A stretch of DNA of 64,000 nt from G963675935 sp963823895 (GTDB lineage Bacteria > Planctomycetota > Planctomycetia > Pirellulales > Thermoguttaceae): NCBI GenBank assembly GCA_963823895.1, contig CAWGNG010000019.1:310001-374000 (forward strand), in the 5' to 3' direction. The translations under genes and the position numbers were made by a program. Below, piece by piece: positions 8,673-17,279 of this stretch. The first letter of the stretch is position 1, and each line of letters opens with the position of its first letter. The notes beneath the pieces are model-generated. The model made no database searches. It saw nothing but the letters and a program-made list of their open reading frames with translations, and had not been told where the DNA came from.

Positions 8673-9334
8673 TTATACTCGTTGCCGCTCGCCGCCGCTA
8701 GGTTTTCGGCGTTGCGCCATGATCTCGCCGACGACTATCCCAAGCAGCCATGGTGCGCCGATATACCATAACTGTCCAGGAAATCGTTTGGGAAAGCACT
8801 GATGGAGGGCCAATTCCCGGAAGAATGCATCGGAGTTCTGGAATCCTAAGAGTTGAAATAGCGTTTCGTAGCCGCAGGAATAAACGATAGCCGCAGCGGT
8901 GAACCATTCACCCAGGATTAGTGACAACACCAATGACCAAAATGATATTAGACGATTCGCACGCAGGAACGCCGTGCAAAAGCATGCGGCGGGAGCGGTA
9001 ACAAAAAACGGCCAGGGGTCGAGGACGTTGCAGGTGATTGTCGCGCAGGCGCAGAGATCCGCAGAAATGGACTGCACGGGAAGACTCCCGTCGATCCAAT
9101 GAGGATAAGGAGTAAGGTTGCCGCAACCAGACATCGCCGTGCGGCACGTGAAAAAACGCCCGCCGAGAAAGCGATCGAGAGGTAAACCACGGCGTCGCTC
9201 TTGCCCCAACCGCCCCACGACGCCCAGCCGAGGAGAATTGCGACGCCGGTGATTGCGACGAACATCTGGCGGAGGCTGAATTGCCAACGGTGACCATTTG
9301 GCAATTCCCTGTTCGCGGGGGCCGTCGTTTCCAT
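8673..9334 (-). CDS. Hypothetical multi-pass membrane protein (frameshifted)
   Basis: The N-terminus HRWQFSLRQMFVAITGVAI is a planctomycete-typical start for small membrane proteins of unknown role, where the S/T-L-R-x-(L/M) segment immediately precedes the first helix. About five hydrophobic stretches follow (AILLGWASW, AVVYLSIAFSAGVF, ATLLLILIGSTGVF, PWPFFVTAPAACFCTAFL, ISFWSLVLSLILGEWFTAAAIVY). The reading frame changes at about 9078-9082 within a short C/T run; joining the two frames gives a continuous protein ending GEIMAQRRKPSGGERQRV. No family is recognised. It separates moxR from DUF433/DUF58, with a different tone to the protein (many Cys and aromatic residues). Confidence 0.6.
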
Positions 9335-9463
9335 ATCCCTTTTTCCACTCGGGACTTATGTCATCGTTGGCCAAAGTTCGTCGAACAACGAAATTTAGTC
9401 CGCGGACTAAGTTTAGTCCCATCTCGCACGAACTGTGCGTATCCGCCTTTGCGCCTGTCGTTT

Positions 9464-9534
9464 AGCCGGCGAACTTGTTCGCCGCGCCGGGGCCGCCGAT
9501 GCTTTCTCCCCCGCGGCGAACAAGTTCGCCGGCT
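9464..9534. repeat. Palindromic element, family P11
   Basis: Arms AGCCGGCGAACTTGTTCGCC and GGCGAACAAGTTCGCCGGCT, both perfect, separated by about 25 bases. Each arm contains its own smaller palindrome (GGCGAACTTGTTCGCC). It is the only copy recognised in this window. Confidence 0.8.
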
Positions 9535-9560
9535 GAACGGTTCGTTCGACAATTCACCGA

Positions 9561-10502
9561 CTACCCCGGCACGGGCACGGCGTCGACGAGGCGCTCGATC
9601 AACGATTCGATCGCCTCGCGATCACCGCCGTGGAGATAGCCCTTGGGAATGACGCGATGGGCCAGGACCGGGACCGTGAGCTGCTTGACGTCGTCGGGCA
9701 CGGCGAAGCGCCGACCGGCGACCAACGCCGCCGCCTGGGCCGCGCGGTAGAGGGCCAACGCCCCGCGGGTGCTCACGCCGACGTGCAACTCGTCGCAACG
9801 CCGCGTGGCTTCGACAATGTCGAGCACGTACTGGTTGATCGAATCCTCGATCGTCACCTGCCGCACGGCCGCCTGCAACGCAGAGACTTGCTCGCAATCG
9901 AGCACCGGGGCCAGCGAATCGACCGGCTCGCCTTCGCGATGGCTGGTGAGCACCTGCAACTCGACGCCGCGCTCGGGATAGCCCAGCGGAATGCGAAGCA
10001 GGAAGCGGTCCAATTGGCTTTCGGGCAGCGGATAGGTCCCCTCGAACTCGACCGGGTTTTGCGTGGCGATCACCATGAACGGCCGGGGCAACGCGTGTGT
10101 CTGACCGTCGGCCGACACCTGCCGCTCGCTCATCGACTCCAACAGCGCACTCTGCGTGCGCGGCGTGGCGCGGTTGATTTCGTCGGCCAAGACCACGTTG
10201 GCGAAGATTGGGCCACGACTGAAGGTGAACTCGTGCGCCTGACTGTTGTAGAGGCTGCTGCCGGTGATGTCGGCCGGCAACAGGTCGGGGGTAAACTGGA
10301 TGCGGTGGAAAACGCCGGCCAAGCTGCGGGCGATGGCCTTGCCGACCAGCGTCTTGCCCACGCCGGGAACGTCCTCCAACAAGACGTGTTCGCCCGCCAA
10401 CAGGGCCACCACCACCAGCCGCACCGTGTCGGCCTTGCCGAGCACCACGCTCGAAATGTTCTGCTGTAATCGCGCAATCAGATCGGTCGGTTCGTCAGAC
10501 AT
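9561..10502 (-). CDS. moxR: MoxR-family AAA+ ATPase
   Basis: A 313-residue cytoplasmic AAA+ ATPase. Walker A is GVGKT within residues 44-51, Walker B is VVLADEINRATP, sensor 1 lies in VIATQNPVEFEGTYPLPESQ, and the C-terminal lid follows (RRFAVPDDVKQLTVPVLAHR). MoxR ATPases act as chaperones with DUF58/vWA proteins in envelope or metal-dependent enzyme maturation. DUF58 and transglutaminase genes lie downstream on the same strand, but with two other genes in between. All motifs are intact and there is no frameshift. Confidence 0.93.
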   Translation of the reverse strand: MSDEPTDLIARLQQNISSVVLGKADTVRLVVVALLAGEHVLLEDVPGVGKTLVGKAIARSLAGVFHRIQFTPDLLPADITGSSLYNSQAHEFTFSRGPIFANVVLADEINRATPRTQSALLESMSERQVSADGQTHALPRPFMVIATQNPVEFEGTYPLPESQLDRFLLRIPLGYPERGVELQVLTSHREGEPVDSLAPVLDCEQVSALQAAVRQVTIEDSINQYVLDIVEATRRCDELHVGVSTRGALALYRAAQAAALVAGRRFAVPDDVKQLTVPVLAHRVIPKGYLHGGDREAIESLIERLVDAVPVPG

Positions 10503-10640
10503 GTCGTTCCACCCGGTTGCCGGTTAATGCGGACTGCTGTTCCAGGAAGCCACGGTGACATCGTACTGTACGGCAGTGTCACCGGCAAGCCGCTATCCCG
10601 CATTCCTCACCACGCGGCGAAAACGAGCGACGCTGCGTCC

Positions 10641-10711
10641 GGTGGGGCAGACATTCCTGTCTGCCAGATACGCCGCGATTTCCTGAGGCAGACAGGAATG
10701 TCTACCCCACC
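10641..10711. repeat. Palindromic element, family P2
   Basis: Arms GGTGGGGCAGACATTCCTGT and ACAGGAATGTCTACCCCACC; the right arm has one change. Located between moxR and the GlsB-like gene, just beyond the latter's stop codon. Confidence 0.85.
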
Positions 10712-10728
10712 GTCGTGAGAAATCCGGA

Positions 10729-11058
10729 CTATTGCTTCTCGGCGTCGCCTTGGCGTTTTCCGAATAGGGCGACGCCAATGCGGTAGAGCACCAGCAGGAC
10801 GAAGGCACCGACGGTGGCGGCCAAGAAGCCCAAGGGAGTGATGGGATCTAACTCGCGGTCGGGCACGAGCCAACTGAGCCCTAACAGACCGACAGTGCTG
10901 CCGACGATGCCCGCGGCCACGGCAAAGAACGGGCCCAGCGGGCGGCGGAAGGGGAAGATCACGGTGGCCAGCAGCCCGACAAGAGTACCGAAGCCGACCC
11001 AGACCAACACCAGATGAGTCCACTGGGAAGCGGCGGGGGAAAGGGCGAAGTCGAGCAT
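10729..11058 (-). CDS. GlsB/YeaQ/YmgE-like small membrane protein
   Basis: A 109-residue protein with three hydrophobic helices rich in Gly and small residues (LVLVWVGFGTLVGLLATVIF, FFAVAAGIVGSTVGLLGLSW, GFLAATVGAFVLLVLYRIGV). The glycine pattern and size resemble the transglycosylase-associated GlsB/YeaQ family, which occurs in envelope-stress contexts; the exact role is unknown. ATG 11058 (MLDFALSPAASQ) is chosen because upstream in the same frame lies a palindrome (11072-11142) whose translation gives a low-complexity extension. The C-terminus is charged (GKRQGDAEKQ). Confidence 0.7.
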   Translation of the reverse strand: MLDFALSPAASQWTHLVLVWVGFGTLVGLLATVIFPFRRPLGPFFAVAAGIVGSTVGLLGLSWLVPDRELDPITPLGFLAATVGAFVLLVLYRIGVALFGKRQGDAEKQ

Positions 11059-11071
11059 AGCGATGGCCGCA

Positions 11072-11142
11072 AAAAGGGGACAGGCACCTTTTGTGCGAAG
11101 CACCCGAAGGGCCGTTCCGGCAAAAGGTGCCTGTCCCCTTTT
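11072..11142. repeat. Palindromic element, family P9
   Basis: Near-perfect arms AAAAGGGGACAGGCACCTTT and AAAGGTGCCTGTCCCCTTTT, lying immediately before the GlsB-like start codon. A transcript would form a long hairpin in the 5' leader. Confidence 0.85.
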
Positions 11143-11359
11143 CCCGCGAAGCGCTTTGGCACCTAGAACCAGAAGAGCCGAGAAAACTCCCTGCGCTGCT
11201 GACGTCCAAGGGGTGCCGCAACTGCGGCGTGCCGCGCCTGGGACGCCAGCAACGCAAGGCGCCGTCCCCCCCACAACGCGGTCAAATGCATCGTGTTTCA
11301 GCAGGCGAAGCTGCCTCAACACAGACCACCGGCCGGCGTTCGGCGTATGTTGGACAGAC

Positions 11360-11602
11360 TCAATGCGTGGCCGCTTGCAGGGCCTGATCCTGGTTGTAGG
11401 CCTTCATGGCGGCAGCTTCCTTGCTGAGCTTGAACTCCGCGCCCGGCGGGAAGTACTGCACGTCGTCCGACATATAGTACGGACTGGGCAACGACTGGCC
11501 GCCGAAGTCGCTTTGGCACCCCGTCAGGCCGACGCCGGCGACCAGCGCGAGCGCGAGCAATAAGATTCGCAGAGGGTTCCGGTAGTTGAACGAGCCCTTC
11601 AT
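11360..11602 (-). CDS. Small lipoprotein, planctomycete type
   Basis: An 80-residue protein. The signal sequence (RILLLALALVAGVG) ends in the lipobox LTGC with Cys29, followed by QSDFGGQSLPSPYYMSDDVQ and YFPPGAEFKLSKEAAAMKAY. I recognise this arrangement as a small lipoprotein type found repeatedly in planctomycete genomes; its function is unknown. ATG 11602 has a clean GGAGG seven bases upstream; the earlier in-frame ATG at 11629 lacks one. It appears to be a single-gene unit. Confidence 0.8.
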   Translation of the reverse strand: MKGSFNYRNPLRILLLALALVAGVGLTGCQSDFGGQSLPSPYYMSDDVQYFPPGAEFKLSKEAAAMKAYNQDQALQAATH

Positions 11603-11874
11603 GGGGCGACCTCCATCTAAAACATCCAAGTTACCTAGACCGCCAAGTTGGCCTTACACACAAAATCCTTGCGGTCGATACAATCGTTGCAGACGTTATC
11701 GTCAGCGGGATCGTGAAACTTTAAGGCGGATGCCGGAATGTGGGCAGAGGAGCGAAATCGTTTAGTCTTGTCGCTCGTTTGCCCGCCGCCAGGGGGAAGA
11801 AAGCACCCGGCCCACGTGCCGTCGGCCGCTAAACGGCCGGCTCCAGAATCCGTTACCGCCCCGTAAGTCTTCTT

Positions 11875-12984
11875 CTACTTCGCGCTGCCCGCCAAAGCAG
11901 GGAGCCACGTACACAGGTAGTATGCACGAGGCGTGGAGCTCTCCAAGACTGCCGCCAGGTCGAACGAGGGCTGAGCGCGAGTCTGGCCGAAAAGAATGTC
12001 TGACAGACGCGGCTCCGCTCGGTATCTGACCACTTTCACATCTGCTGGATTTAGCCCGGCCAACTGGATCGCCCGGTTGATCGCATCCTCGATGAAACCG
12101 ATTCGGTCGACCAGTCCGTTCTTCAGCGCCTGGTCGGCGGTGTAAACCTGGCCGGTGGCCAAGCGGTCCAGAGCGGCGGGGTTTTGGCGAAATGCCGGAC
12201 GCCCTTGCTGGACGATCTTCTTGAACCGCGTAAAGCCGTCGTCAACCAACTGCTGGAAGATTTTGCGTTCTTCGGGGGTCATCTTGCGGGTGAAGCTGCC
12301 CATGCCTTTGAGGTGATGGCTGGCGACGGCGTCTTCTTGGATCCCCCATTTTCCCATCAGATCGGCCAGATTGTAGTGCGGAATGATCACGCCGATCGAG
12401 CCGGTCCAGGTTGTCGGTTCGGCGAAGATCGTGTCGGGCGTGTCGCCGACGCACATCGAGACGTAGTAGCCCCCGCTGGCGGCGATCCCGCCCATGCTGA
12501 CAACGATCGGGATTTTGGCCTTTTTGGAATCCTCGACCAACTTGCGGAGGTGGTGGAGCATATAATCGCTGCCCGAGATGGTGCCGCCGGGCGAATTGAC
12601 GCGGAGCACGATCGCCTTCAGGTTTCCGTCGCTGATGTCCTTGCGGGCATGATCGATCTGCTGTTTGAAGAATCCTTCGCCGCTGAGGATCGTGCCTTCG
12701 ATCGAGAGGATGGCCACTTTGTCGCTGCCGTCGCGATTCATGGAGAAGTACTTCTCCTTCACTCGGCCTTCATCCTCGGCAGAAGCGAGGCCCGACACGC
12801 CGACCACGACAAGCAAAAGAAAGTTGAGCGCCAGCGAGCCGAGGAAGGCGAAGAACACCAGCGCCATGAACAGCCGAACAAAGAACCGCGATTTCCGCGG
12901 CGGTGGGACGGGCGCCGGCTGGGGGACGATCTGTGCGTGTACGGGAGGATGTGAAGAGCCTTCGGATGGAGGGGTCTGGTCCAT
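11875..12984 (-). CDS. sppA: Signal peptide peptidase SppA (S49 family)
   Basis: A 369-residue membrane-anchored S49 protease. It has a proline-rich cytoplasmic N-terminus, one transmembrane helix at about 36-66, and then the ClpP-like fold. The nucleophile is Ser170 in SMGGIAASGGYY; the SPGGTISGSD oxyanion region precedes it; the WTGSIGVI segment follows; Lys226 (HLKGMGS) is placed where the catalytic Lys of SppA lies, which is an inference from spacing. SppA clears leftover signal peptides in the membrane. The ATG is preceded by AGGAC-like bases. It appears monocistronic. Confidence 0.92.
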   Translation of the reverse strand: MDQTPPSEGSSHPPVHAQIVPQPAPVPPPRKSRFFVRLFMALVFFAFLGSLALNFLLLVVVGVSGLASAEDEGRVKEKYFSMNRDGSDKVAILSIEGTILSGEGFFKQQIDHARKDISDGNLKAIVLRVNSPGGTISGSDYMLHHLRKLVEDSKKAKIPIVVSMGGIAASGGYYVSMCVGDTPDTIFAEPTTWTGSIGVIIPHYNLADLMGKWGIQEDAVASHHLKGMGSFTRKMTPEERKIFQQLVDDGFTRFKKIVQQGRPAFRQNPAALDRLATGQVYTADQALKNGLVDRIGFIEDAINRAIQLAGLNPADVKVVRYRAEPRLSDILFGQTRAQPSFDLAAVLESSTPRAYYLCTWLPALAGSAK

Positions 12985-13199
12985 TGCCAGAGTCCTTTCT
13001 TGTGAGTATGTGGATCGTGGAACCGCACCAGGCGGCGTTCTTATCCCAATCGGGAAACGGTGGGCCGCACGACGCTTGGCAAAGCGGCTTCTTCATTCTA
13101 TCTCGCCTTCGCCGCAATGCAACGCGATGCGGATTGCCGAAAGCGGCAGGGGATCGCGGTTTCGTTTATTGACTGTCAGGTTGATAATGTCGCGTGACA

Positions 13200-13271
13200 A
13201 TAGCCGGGAGCTAACAGCTCCCGGAGTATTCCCGCCAAATTGCCACAATCCGGGAGCCGTTGGCTCCGGTT
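13200..13271. repeat. Palindromic element, family P13
   Basis: AGCCGGGAGCTAACAGCTCC is itself a palindrome, and is answered by CCGGGAGCCGTTGGCTCCGG. It is related to the outer arms at 420-573. The 400-base gap 12985-13385 otherwise shows no gene. Confidence 0.75.
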
Positions 13272-13385
13272 TAAACCATCTTGGCCATGACAATTACCGC
13301 GGCTGGTGTTGCCAGGAGAGGGCGCGGCAAGGTAAGCTGTGAGGCTAGTCAAAGAGGTTCTTGGGGTTCAGAAAGGAGTCGTCGC

Positions 13386-14135
13386 GTGTTTGTCTCTGCC
13401 ACTAGCCGCTGCTTTTCCCATTTGCCGCTGGACGCCGCCCTGGCGCAATTGGTCGATTTGGAATACACCAACGTTGAGATCATGATTCACGAGGCCGACG
13501 GGCATCTGAAGCCTTCGGAGGTCTTGGCCGATCCGGAGCGGGCCGTGGCCCTCTGCCGGCAGACCCACCGGCTGACAACCGTGGCGTTGAGCGTCGAGAT
13601 CGAGGCGCCCGAGCCCGACTACTACCACCAATTCGCCGCCTGTTGCCGGTTGGCGAAGACAATCAAGGTGGTGACGATCACGGTGCGATCGGCCGAGTTG
13701 GGCACCCCCTTCAACGCCGAGGTGGAGCGGTTGCGGACGATGGTGGCGCTCGCCTCGCGCGAAGGGGTGCGGGTCGGCCTGTTGACCGAGGTCGGCCGCA
13801 TGACCGAGAATCCCGATACCGCCGCCGTGCTCTGCGACAACGTCAAGGGCCTGGGCATTACGCTCGACCCGAGCCATTATGTCTATGGCCCGCACGCCGG
13901 AGTGAATTATCAGCCGGTGATGAAGCACGTCTATCACGTGCGGCTCCGCGACACCACCAAGGACCAGTTGCAGGTCTGCATCGGCCAGGGCGAGGTGGAA
14001 TACGGCCGGCTGGTGAATCAATTGAACAAGGTCCGCTACGATCGGGCGCTCTGCGTCGACTTACAGGCCATGTCCGGGGTCGATCAGCTTACCGAGATGC
14101 GGAAAATGCGGCTGCTGCTGGAAAGTCTGCTCTAA
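13386..14135 (+). CDS. Sugar phosphate isomerase/epimerase family protein (TIM barrel)
   Basis: A 249-residue AP-endonuclease-2-like TIM barrel. Characteristic beta-strand ends are visible: YTNVEIMIHEADGHLKPSEV, VALSVEIEAPEPDYYHQFAA, VGLLTEVGRMTENPDTAAVL, ITLDPSHYVYGPH, YHVRLRDTTKDQLQVCIGQG, and a final VDLQAM. The Glu/Asp/His metal ligands of the family are expected in these positions. GTG 13386 is chosen because GAAAGGAG sits eight bases upstream and the protein starts with the first strand (VFVSATSRCF); an ATG at 13281 would add about 35 low-complexity residues. The substrate is unknown. Confidence 0.85.
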   Translation: MFVSATSRCFSHLPLDAALAQLVDLEYTNVEIMIHEADGHLKPSEVLADPERAVALCRQTHRLTTVALSVEIEAPEPDYYHQFAACCRLAKTIKVVTITVRSAELGTPFNAEVERLRTMVALASREGVRVGLLTEVGRMTENPDTAAVLCDNVKGLGITLDPSHYVYGPHAGVNYQPVMKHVYHVRLRDTTKDQLQVCIGQGEVEYGRLVNQLNKVRYDRALCVDLQAMSGVDQLTEMRKMRLLLESLL

Positions 14136-14152
14136 CCGCTTGCGGCTTCGCA
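14136..14152 (-). repeat. 17-bp palindromic motif TGCGAARCCGCAAGCGG
   Basis: One of seven near-identical copies (others at 19241, 19256, 39808, 48126, 49715 and 50717). It lies directly after the isomerase stop codon. Confidence 0.75.
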
Positions 14153-14201
14153 TGGTCGTGACTGCACTGCGAGAGTGGCAAGAGGATACTTGTCATAACT
14201 C

Positions 14202-14236
14202 TTGACATTCGAGTCAATGTCACGGATACTTGAGAT
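14202..14236 (+). promoter_or_regulatory. Promoter and palindromic operator of the RelE/HTH toxin-antitoxin operon
   Basis: The -35 TTGACA is at 14202-14207 and the -10 GATACT at 14225-14230, 17 bases apart. Between and overlapping them is a perfect inverted repeat TGACATT-cgagtc-AATGTCA (14203-14222), a natural operator for the HTH antitoxin. The predicted start point falls on the toxin ATG at 14237, which would make the mRNA leaderless (inference). Confidence 0.7.
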
Positions 14237-14491
14237 ATGGCGGCAGTCGTCCTGACATTCGATGCACGACAACAGGCAGAGAAACTGCCCATGCCCATCT
14301 TCGGCCGAGTCTCGAAAATGATCGAGCGGCTCCGTCATTGGCCCAAGGTGAGCGGCGCCAAGCCGTTATCGGGAAACTTGGTTGGGCGATTTCGCCTACG
14401 CACTGGCGATTATCGCCTCCGGTTTCGCGTTGAGGGCGAGAAAGTCATTGTCGAGAAAATCGGACATAGGGACGGATTCTACGAGGAGTGA
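14237..14491 (+). CDS. RelE/ParE-family toxin
   Basis: An 84-residue RelE-superfamily protein: helix (FGRVSKMIERLRHWP), then the strands GAKPLSGNLVGRFRLRTGDY and RLRFRVEGEKVIVEKIGHRD, and a tail GFYEE. Basic residues in the RFRLRTGDYRLRF strand match the active surface of ribosome-dependent mRNA interferases of this family. The toxin gene comes first and the antitoxin four bases later, as in HigBA-type loci. Its start codon coincides with the predicted transcription start. The stop codon overlaps the ribosome-binding site (GAGGAG) of the antitoxin gene. Confidence 0.88.
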   Translation: MAAVVLTFDARQQAEKLPMPIFGRVSKMIERLRHWPKVSGAKPLSGNLVGRFRLRTGDYRLRFRVEGEKVIVEKIGHRDGFYEE

Positions 14492-14494
14492 AGC

Positions 14495-14833
14495 ATGGCG
14501 ACCTTACAGACTCTCACATTGGCCGGGCAGCGGTTTGTCGTATTGCCGGAAGTGGAATACAAACGACTGGCAGGAAAAACGTCTGAGCCGCTGCTGCCGC
14601 GGGGCGATGCCGACGGCAACTATCCGGCGGTGGAAACGATGCGAGCAATTCTAGCGCGAAAAATCATCCGTCGCCGGCGTGCGGCGGGGCTATCGCAAGC
14701 CGAATTGGCCCGCCGCGCCAACATTCGGCCCGAGACGCTCAATCGTTTAGAGCAGGGAAAACACTCGCCGAGCATTGCAACAGTCGACAAGCTCGACCGG
14801 GCGCTCACGAAGGCCGAATCCGAACAACCATAG
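14495..14833 (+). CDS. HTH-type (XRE) antitoxin
   Basis: A 112-residue protein. Residues 1-45 form a beta-containing toxin-binding segment (LTLAGQRFVVLPEVEYKRLA), and residues 55-105 a Cro/C1-type HTH (RRRRAAGLSQAELARRANIR, PETLNRLEQGKHSPSIATVD). It would neutralise the upstream RelE-like toxin and bind the inverted repeat at 14203-14222, repressing the operon. Here the toxin-binding part precedes the HTH domain. Four bases separate the two genes, so translation is probably coupled. Confidence 0.88.
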   Translation: MATLQTLTLAGQRFVVLPEVEYKRLAGKTSEPLLPRGDADGNYPAVETMRAILARKIIRRRRAAGLSQAELARRANIRPETLNRLEQGKHSPSIATVDKLDRALTKAESEQP

Positions 14834-14918
14834 AACGTTGAGTATTCTGGAGTCCGGTTCGGCCTATCGCGGTTAACCGGTCAATCAGCACGGCACTCTT
14901 TGATAGCAGGAGATCAGC

Positions 14919-16957
14919 ATGTCAAGTCGTCTGTGGCTAGTTACAGCGGCGGTGATCCTTATCGCCGCTGCCGGTGCGTCCCGCGCAGAGGATCAGGACA
15001 AACCCGGCAGTGCGGCGAAGCCGATCCTCGGCGTTGATCGATCGTACATGGACCCGGCCGTTTCGCCCTGCAAGGATCTCTACGATTACGCGAACGGCGC
15101 CTTCGCCAAAGTGCCGATTCCCGGCGAATTCGCCGCCTATGGCGTCAACCAGGAAATCGACGAACGCAACTTCGCCATCCTGAAAACAATCCTGGAAGAG
15201 TCGGCGCAAGCCGGTGCGCCGAAGGGGAGCGTGGTGCAGCGCGTCGGCGACTTCTACGCATCGGGCATGGACGAGGCGGCGATCGACCGCGAAGGGGTGC
15301 AGCCGATCGCGCCCTTGTTGAAGATCATTCAGACGTTCACGACCCGCACGGAACTGGTTGCGACCATCGCCCTGTTGCAGACCAAGGGCCTGAACGTCGG
15401 TTTCCACTTCGACGTGCAGATCGACGACAAGAATGCCACGGCCATGATCGCCGGCTTCAGCCAGGGGGGACTCGGCCTGCCGGAGCGCGACTATTATTTT
15501 GCGCGGGCAAAGACTCTGAGGAAATCCGCACCGCTTATGTCGCGCACATCGCGCGAATGCTCGAATTGGCGGGCGACCCGCCGGCGAAGGCCAAGGCCGC
15601 CGCCGATTCGATCATGGCCTTCGAGACGAAGCTGGCGAAAGCTTCCCGCACGCTCGTGGATTTGCGCGATCCCGAGAAGAACTACAACAAGTTCAAGCGG
15701 AGCGCACTCGCCAAGGTCGCCCCCGGCGTCGACTGGGACGGCTATTTCGCTTTGATTGCGCTTCCCAGCGACGAAAAACAACTCCTGGTGCGTCAGCCGG
15801 AGTTTCTCACGGCCATAAGCGGTCTGCTCGCCTCCGAGCCGCTGAGCGTCTGGCGGGATTACCTGCGATGGCATCTCCTCTGCGAGACGGCCGACTATCT
15901 GAGCAAGCCCTTTGTGGACGAGCATTTCTCCTTTTACGGGAAGCGGCTTTCCGGGGCCACAGAATTGCGGCCGCGCTGGAAGCGGGTGCTGGCCGCCGAG
16001 GATGCCGCCATCGGTCAGGACTTGGGCCAACTCTACGTGAAGCGGGCGTTCAGCCCCGCCGCCAAGGCCCGCGCCCTGGCAATGGTCGAATTCTGTAAGC
16101 AGGCCATGCGCGAGCGCGTTCGCGCCGCCAACTGGATGAGCGAAACGACCAAGGCCGAGGCTTATAAGAAGCTCGACACCATGCAGAGCAAGATCGGCTA
16201 TCCCGACAAATGGCGCGACTACAGCAAGCTCGACATCTCGCGGCAGCCGTACGTGCTCAACGCGCTGGCCGTCGACGCTTTCGAGTTCAAGCGGGAGATG
16301 GCCAAGCTCGGCAAGCCGGTGGACCGCAGCGACTGGGAAATGACGCCGCAGACGAACAACGCTTACTACGAGCCGACGCTCAACGAGATGTGTTTTCCCG
16401 CCGGCATCCTGCAACCGCCCTTCTTCGACGAGAAGGCCGACGACGCCACGAACTACGGCTCGATCGGCGCGACGATCGGGCATGAAATGACGCACGGTTT
16501 CGACGACCAGGGGCGGCAATACGACGCGAAGGGCAACCTGAACGACTGGTGGACCGCCGCCGACGCAAAGCGGTTTCAGGAGCGGGCGGAGTTCATCGTG
16601 CGGCAGTACGATGCCTACGAAGTGCTGCCCGGCAAGTGCCTTAAGGGCCAGCAGACGCTCGGCGAGAACATCGCCGACATCGGCGGCCTGCGCGTCGCAT
16701 ACACCGCGTTCAAGCTGGCGGCGAAGGGCAAAGAGCAGCCGACGATCGACGGTTTCACGCCGGACCAGCGGTTTTTCATCGCCTTTGGGCAAAGCTGGCG
16801 GACGAACGTGCGGCCCGAGTGGCTGCGTCTGCACTGGGCCGGCGACGTCCACAGCCCGCCGCGCTGGCGCGTGCTCGGTTCGGTTGCCGGTTTTCCCGAA
16901 TTTCTGCGGGCGTTCGGCTGCTCTGACTCGGAAAAGAGCTGGCCGTCGATCTGGTAA
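14919..16957 (+). CDS. M13-family zinc metallopeptidase (neprilysin/PepO-like; frameshifted)
   Basis: A secreted peptidase of about 680 residues, the usual M13 length. It has a signal peptide (LWLVTAAVILIAAAGASRAE), the N-terminal SYMDPAVSPCKDLYDYANGA motif, the zinc-binding HEMTHGFDDQG (codons from 16481, about residue 522), ENIADIGGL with the third zinc ligand Glu, and a late substrate-binding segment SWRTNVRPEW. The reading frame changes at about 15501-15509 in a GCGCGGG tract (LPERDYYF joins KDSEEIRTAYVAHIARM); one extra G restores a continuous protein. AGGAG lies before the ATG. M13 enzymes cleave small peptides in the periplasm. It appears monocistronic. Confidence 0.9.
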
Positions 16958-16991
16958 CGTACCTTCTTCCCGCAGTGAAAAGAGATCGCCC

Positions 16992-17092
16992 GGTGGGGCA
17001 GACATTCTTGTCTGCCGGAAGGAGAGCGGCACGTTTGGCAGACAGGAGTGTCTGCCCCACCGGCCTGGCGGACAGGAATGTCTGCCCCACCA
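16992..17092. repeat. Palindromic element family P2, three-arm copy
   Basis: A left arm (GGTGGGGCAGACATTCTTGT) is followed by two successive right arms, ACAGGAGTGTCTGCCCCACC and ACAGGAATGTCTGCCCCACC. It looks like one palindrome plus a half-copy. It lies in the 322-base gap 16958-17279, which also holds the palindromes at 17105 and 17220 and no gene. Confidence 0.8.
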
Positions 17093-17104
17093 GGGAAAAC
17101 GCAC

Positions 17105-17143
17105 CGAGGGACGGCGCCAATCGGGGGTCGGCGCCGTCCCTCG
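17105..17143. repeat. Palindromic element, family P14
   Basis: Perfect arms CGAGGGACGGCGCC and GGCGCCGTCCCTCG around an 11-base loop. Confidence 0.7.
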
Positions 17144-17219
17144 TGGATGCCGCAGTGGGGAACTGCGGAGGCAGGAACCGATTTAGTCCTTAGTTTCGCG
17201 TTTAGGCGGGTAGTTCAAC

Positions 17220-17250
17220 GTTGGGGCGGCAGTTGAACCGCCGCCCCAAC
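17220..17250. repeat. Palindromic element, family P6 (short copy)
   Basis: GTTGGGGCGGCAGTT followed by AACCGCCGCCCCAAC. Relatives are at 42171-42201 and, inside genes, at 57948-58007 and 63479-63592. Confidence 0.75.
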
Positions 17251-17279
17251 ATCGGAGTTACCCCGACGTCAGCGGGTCG

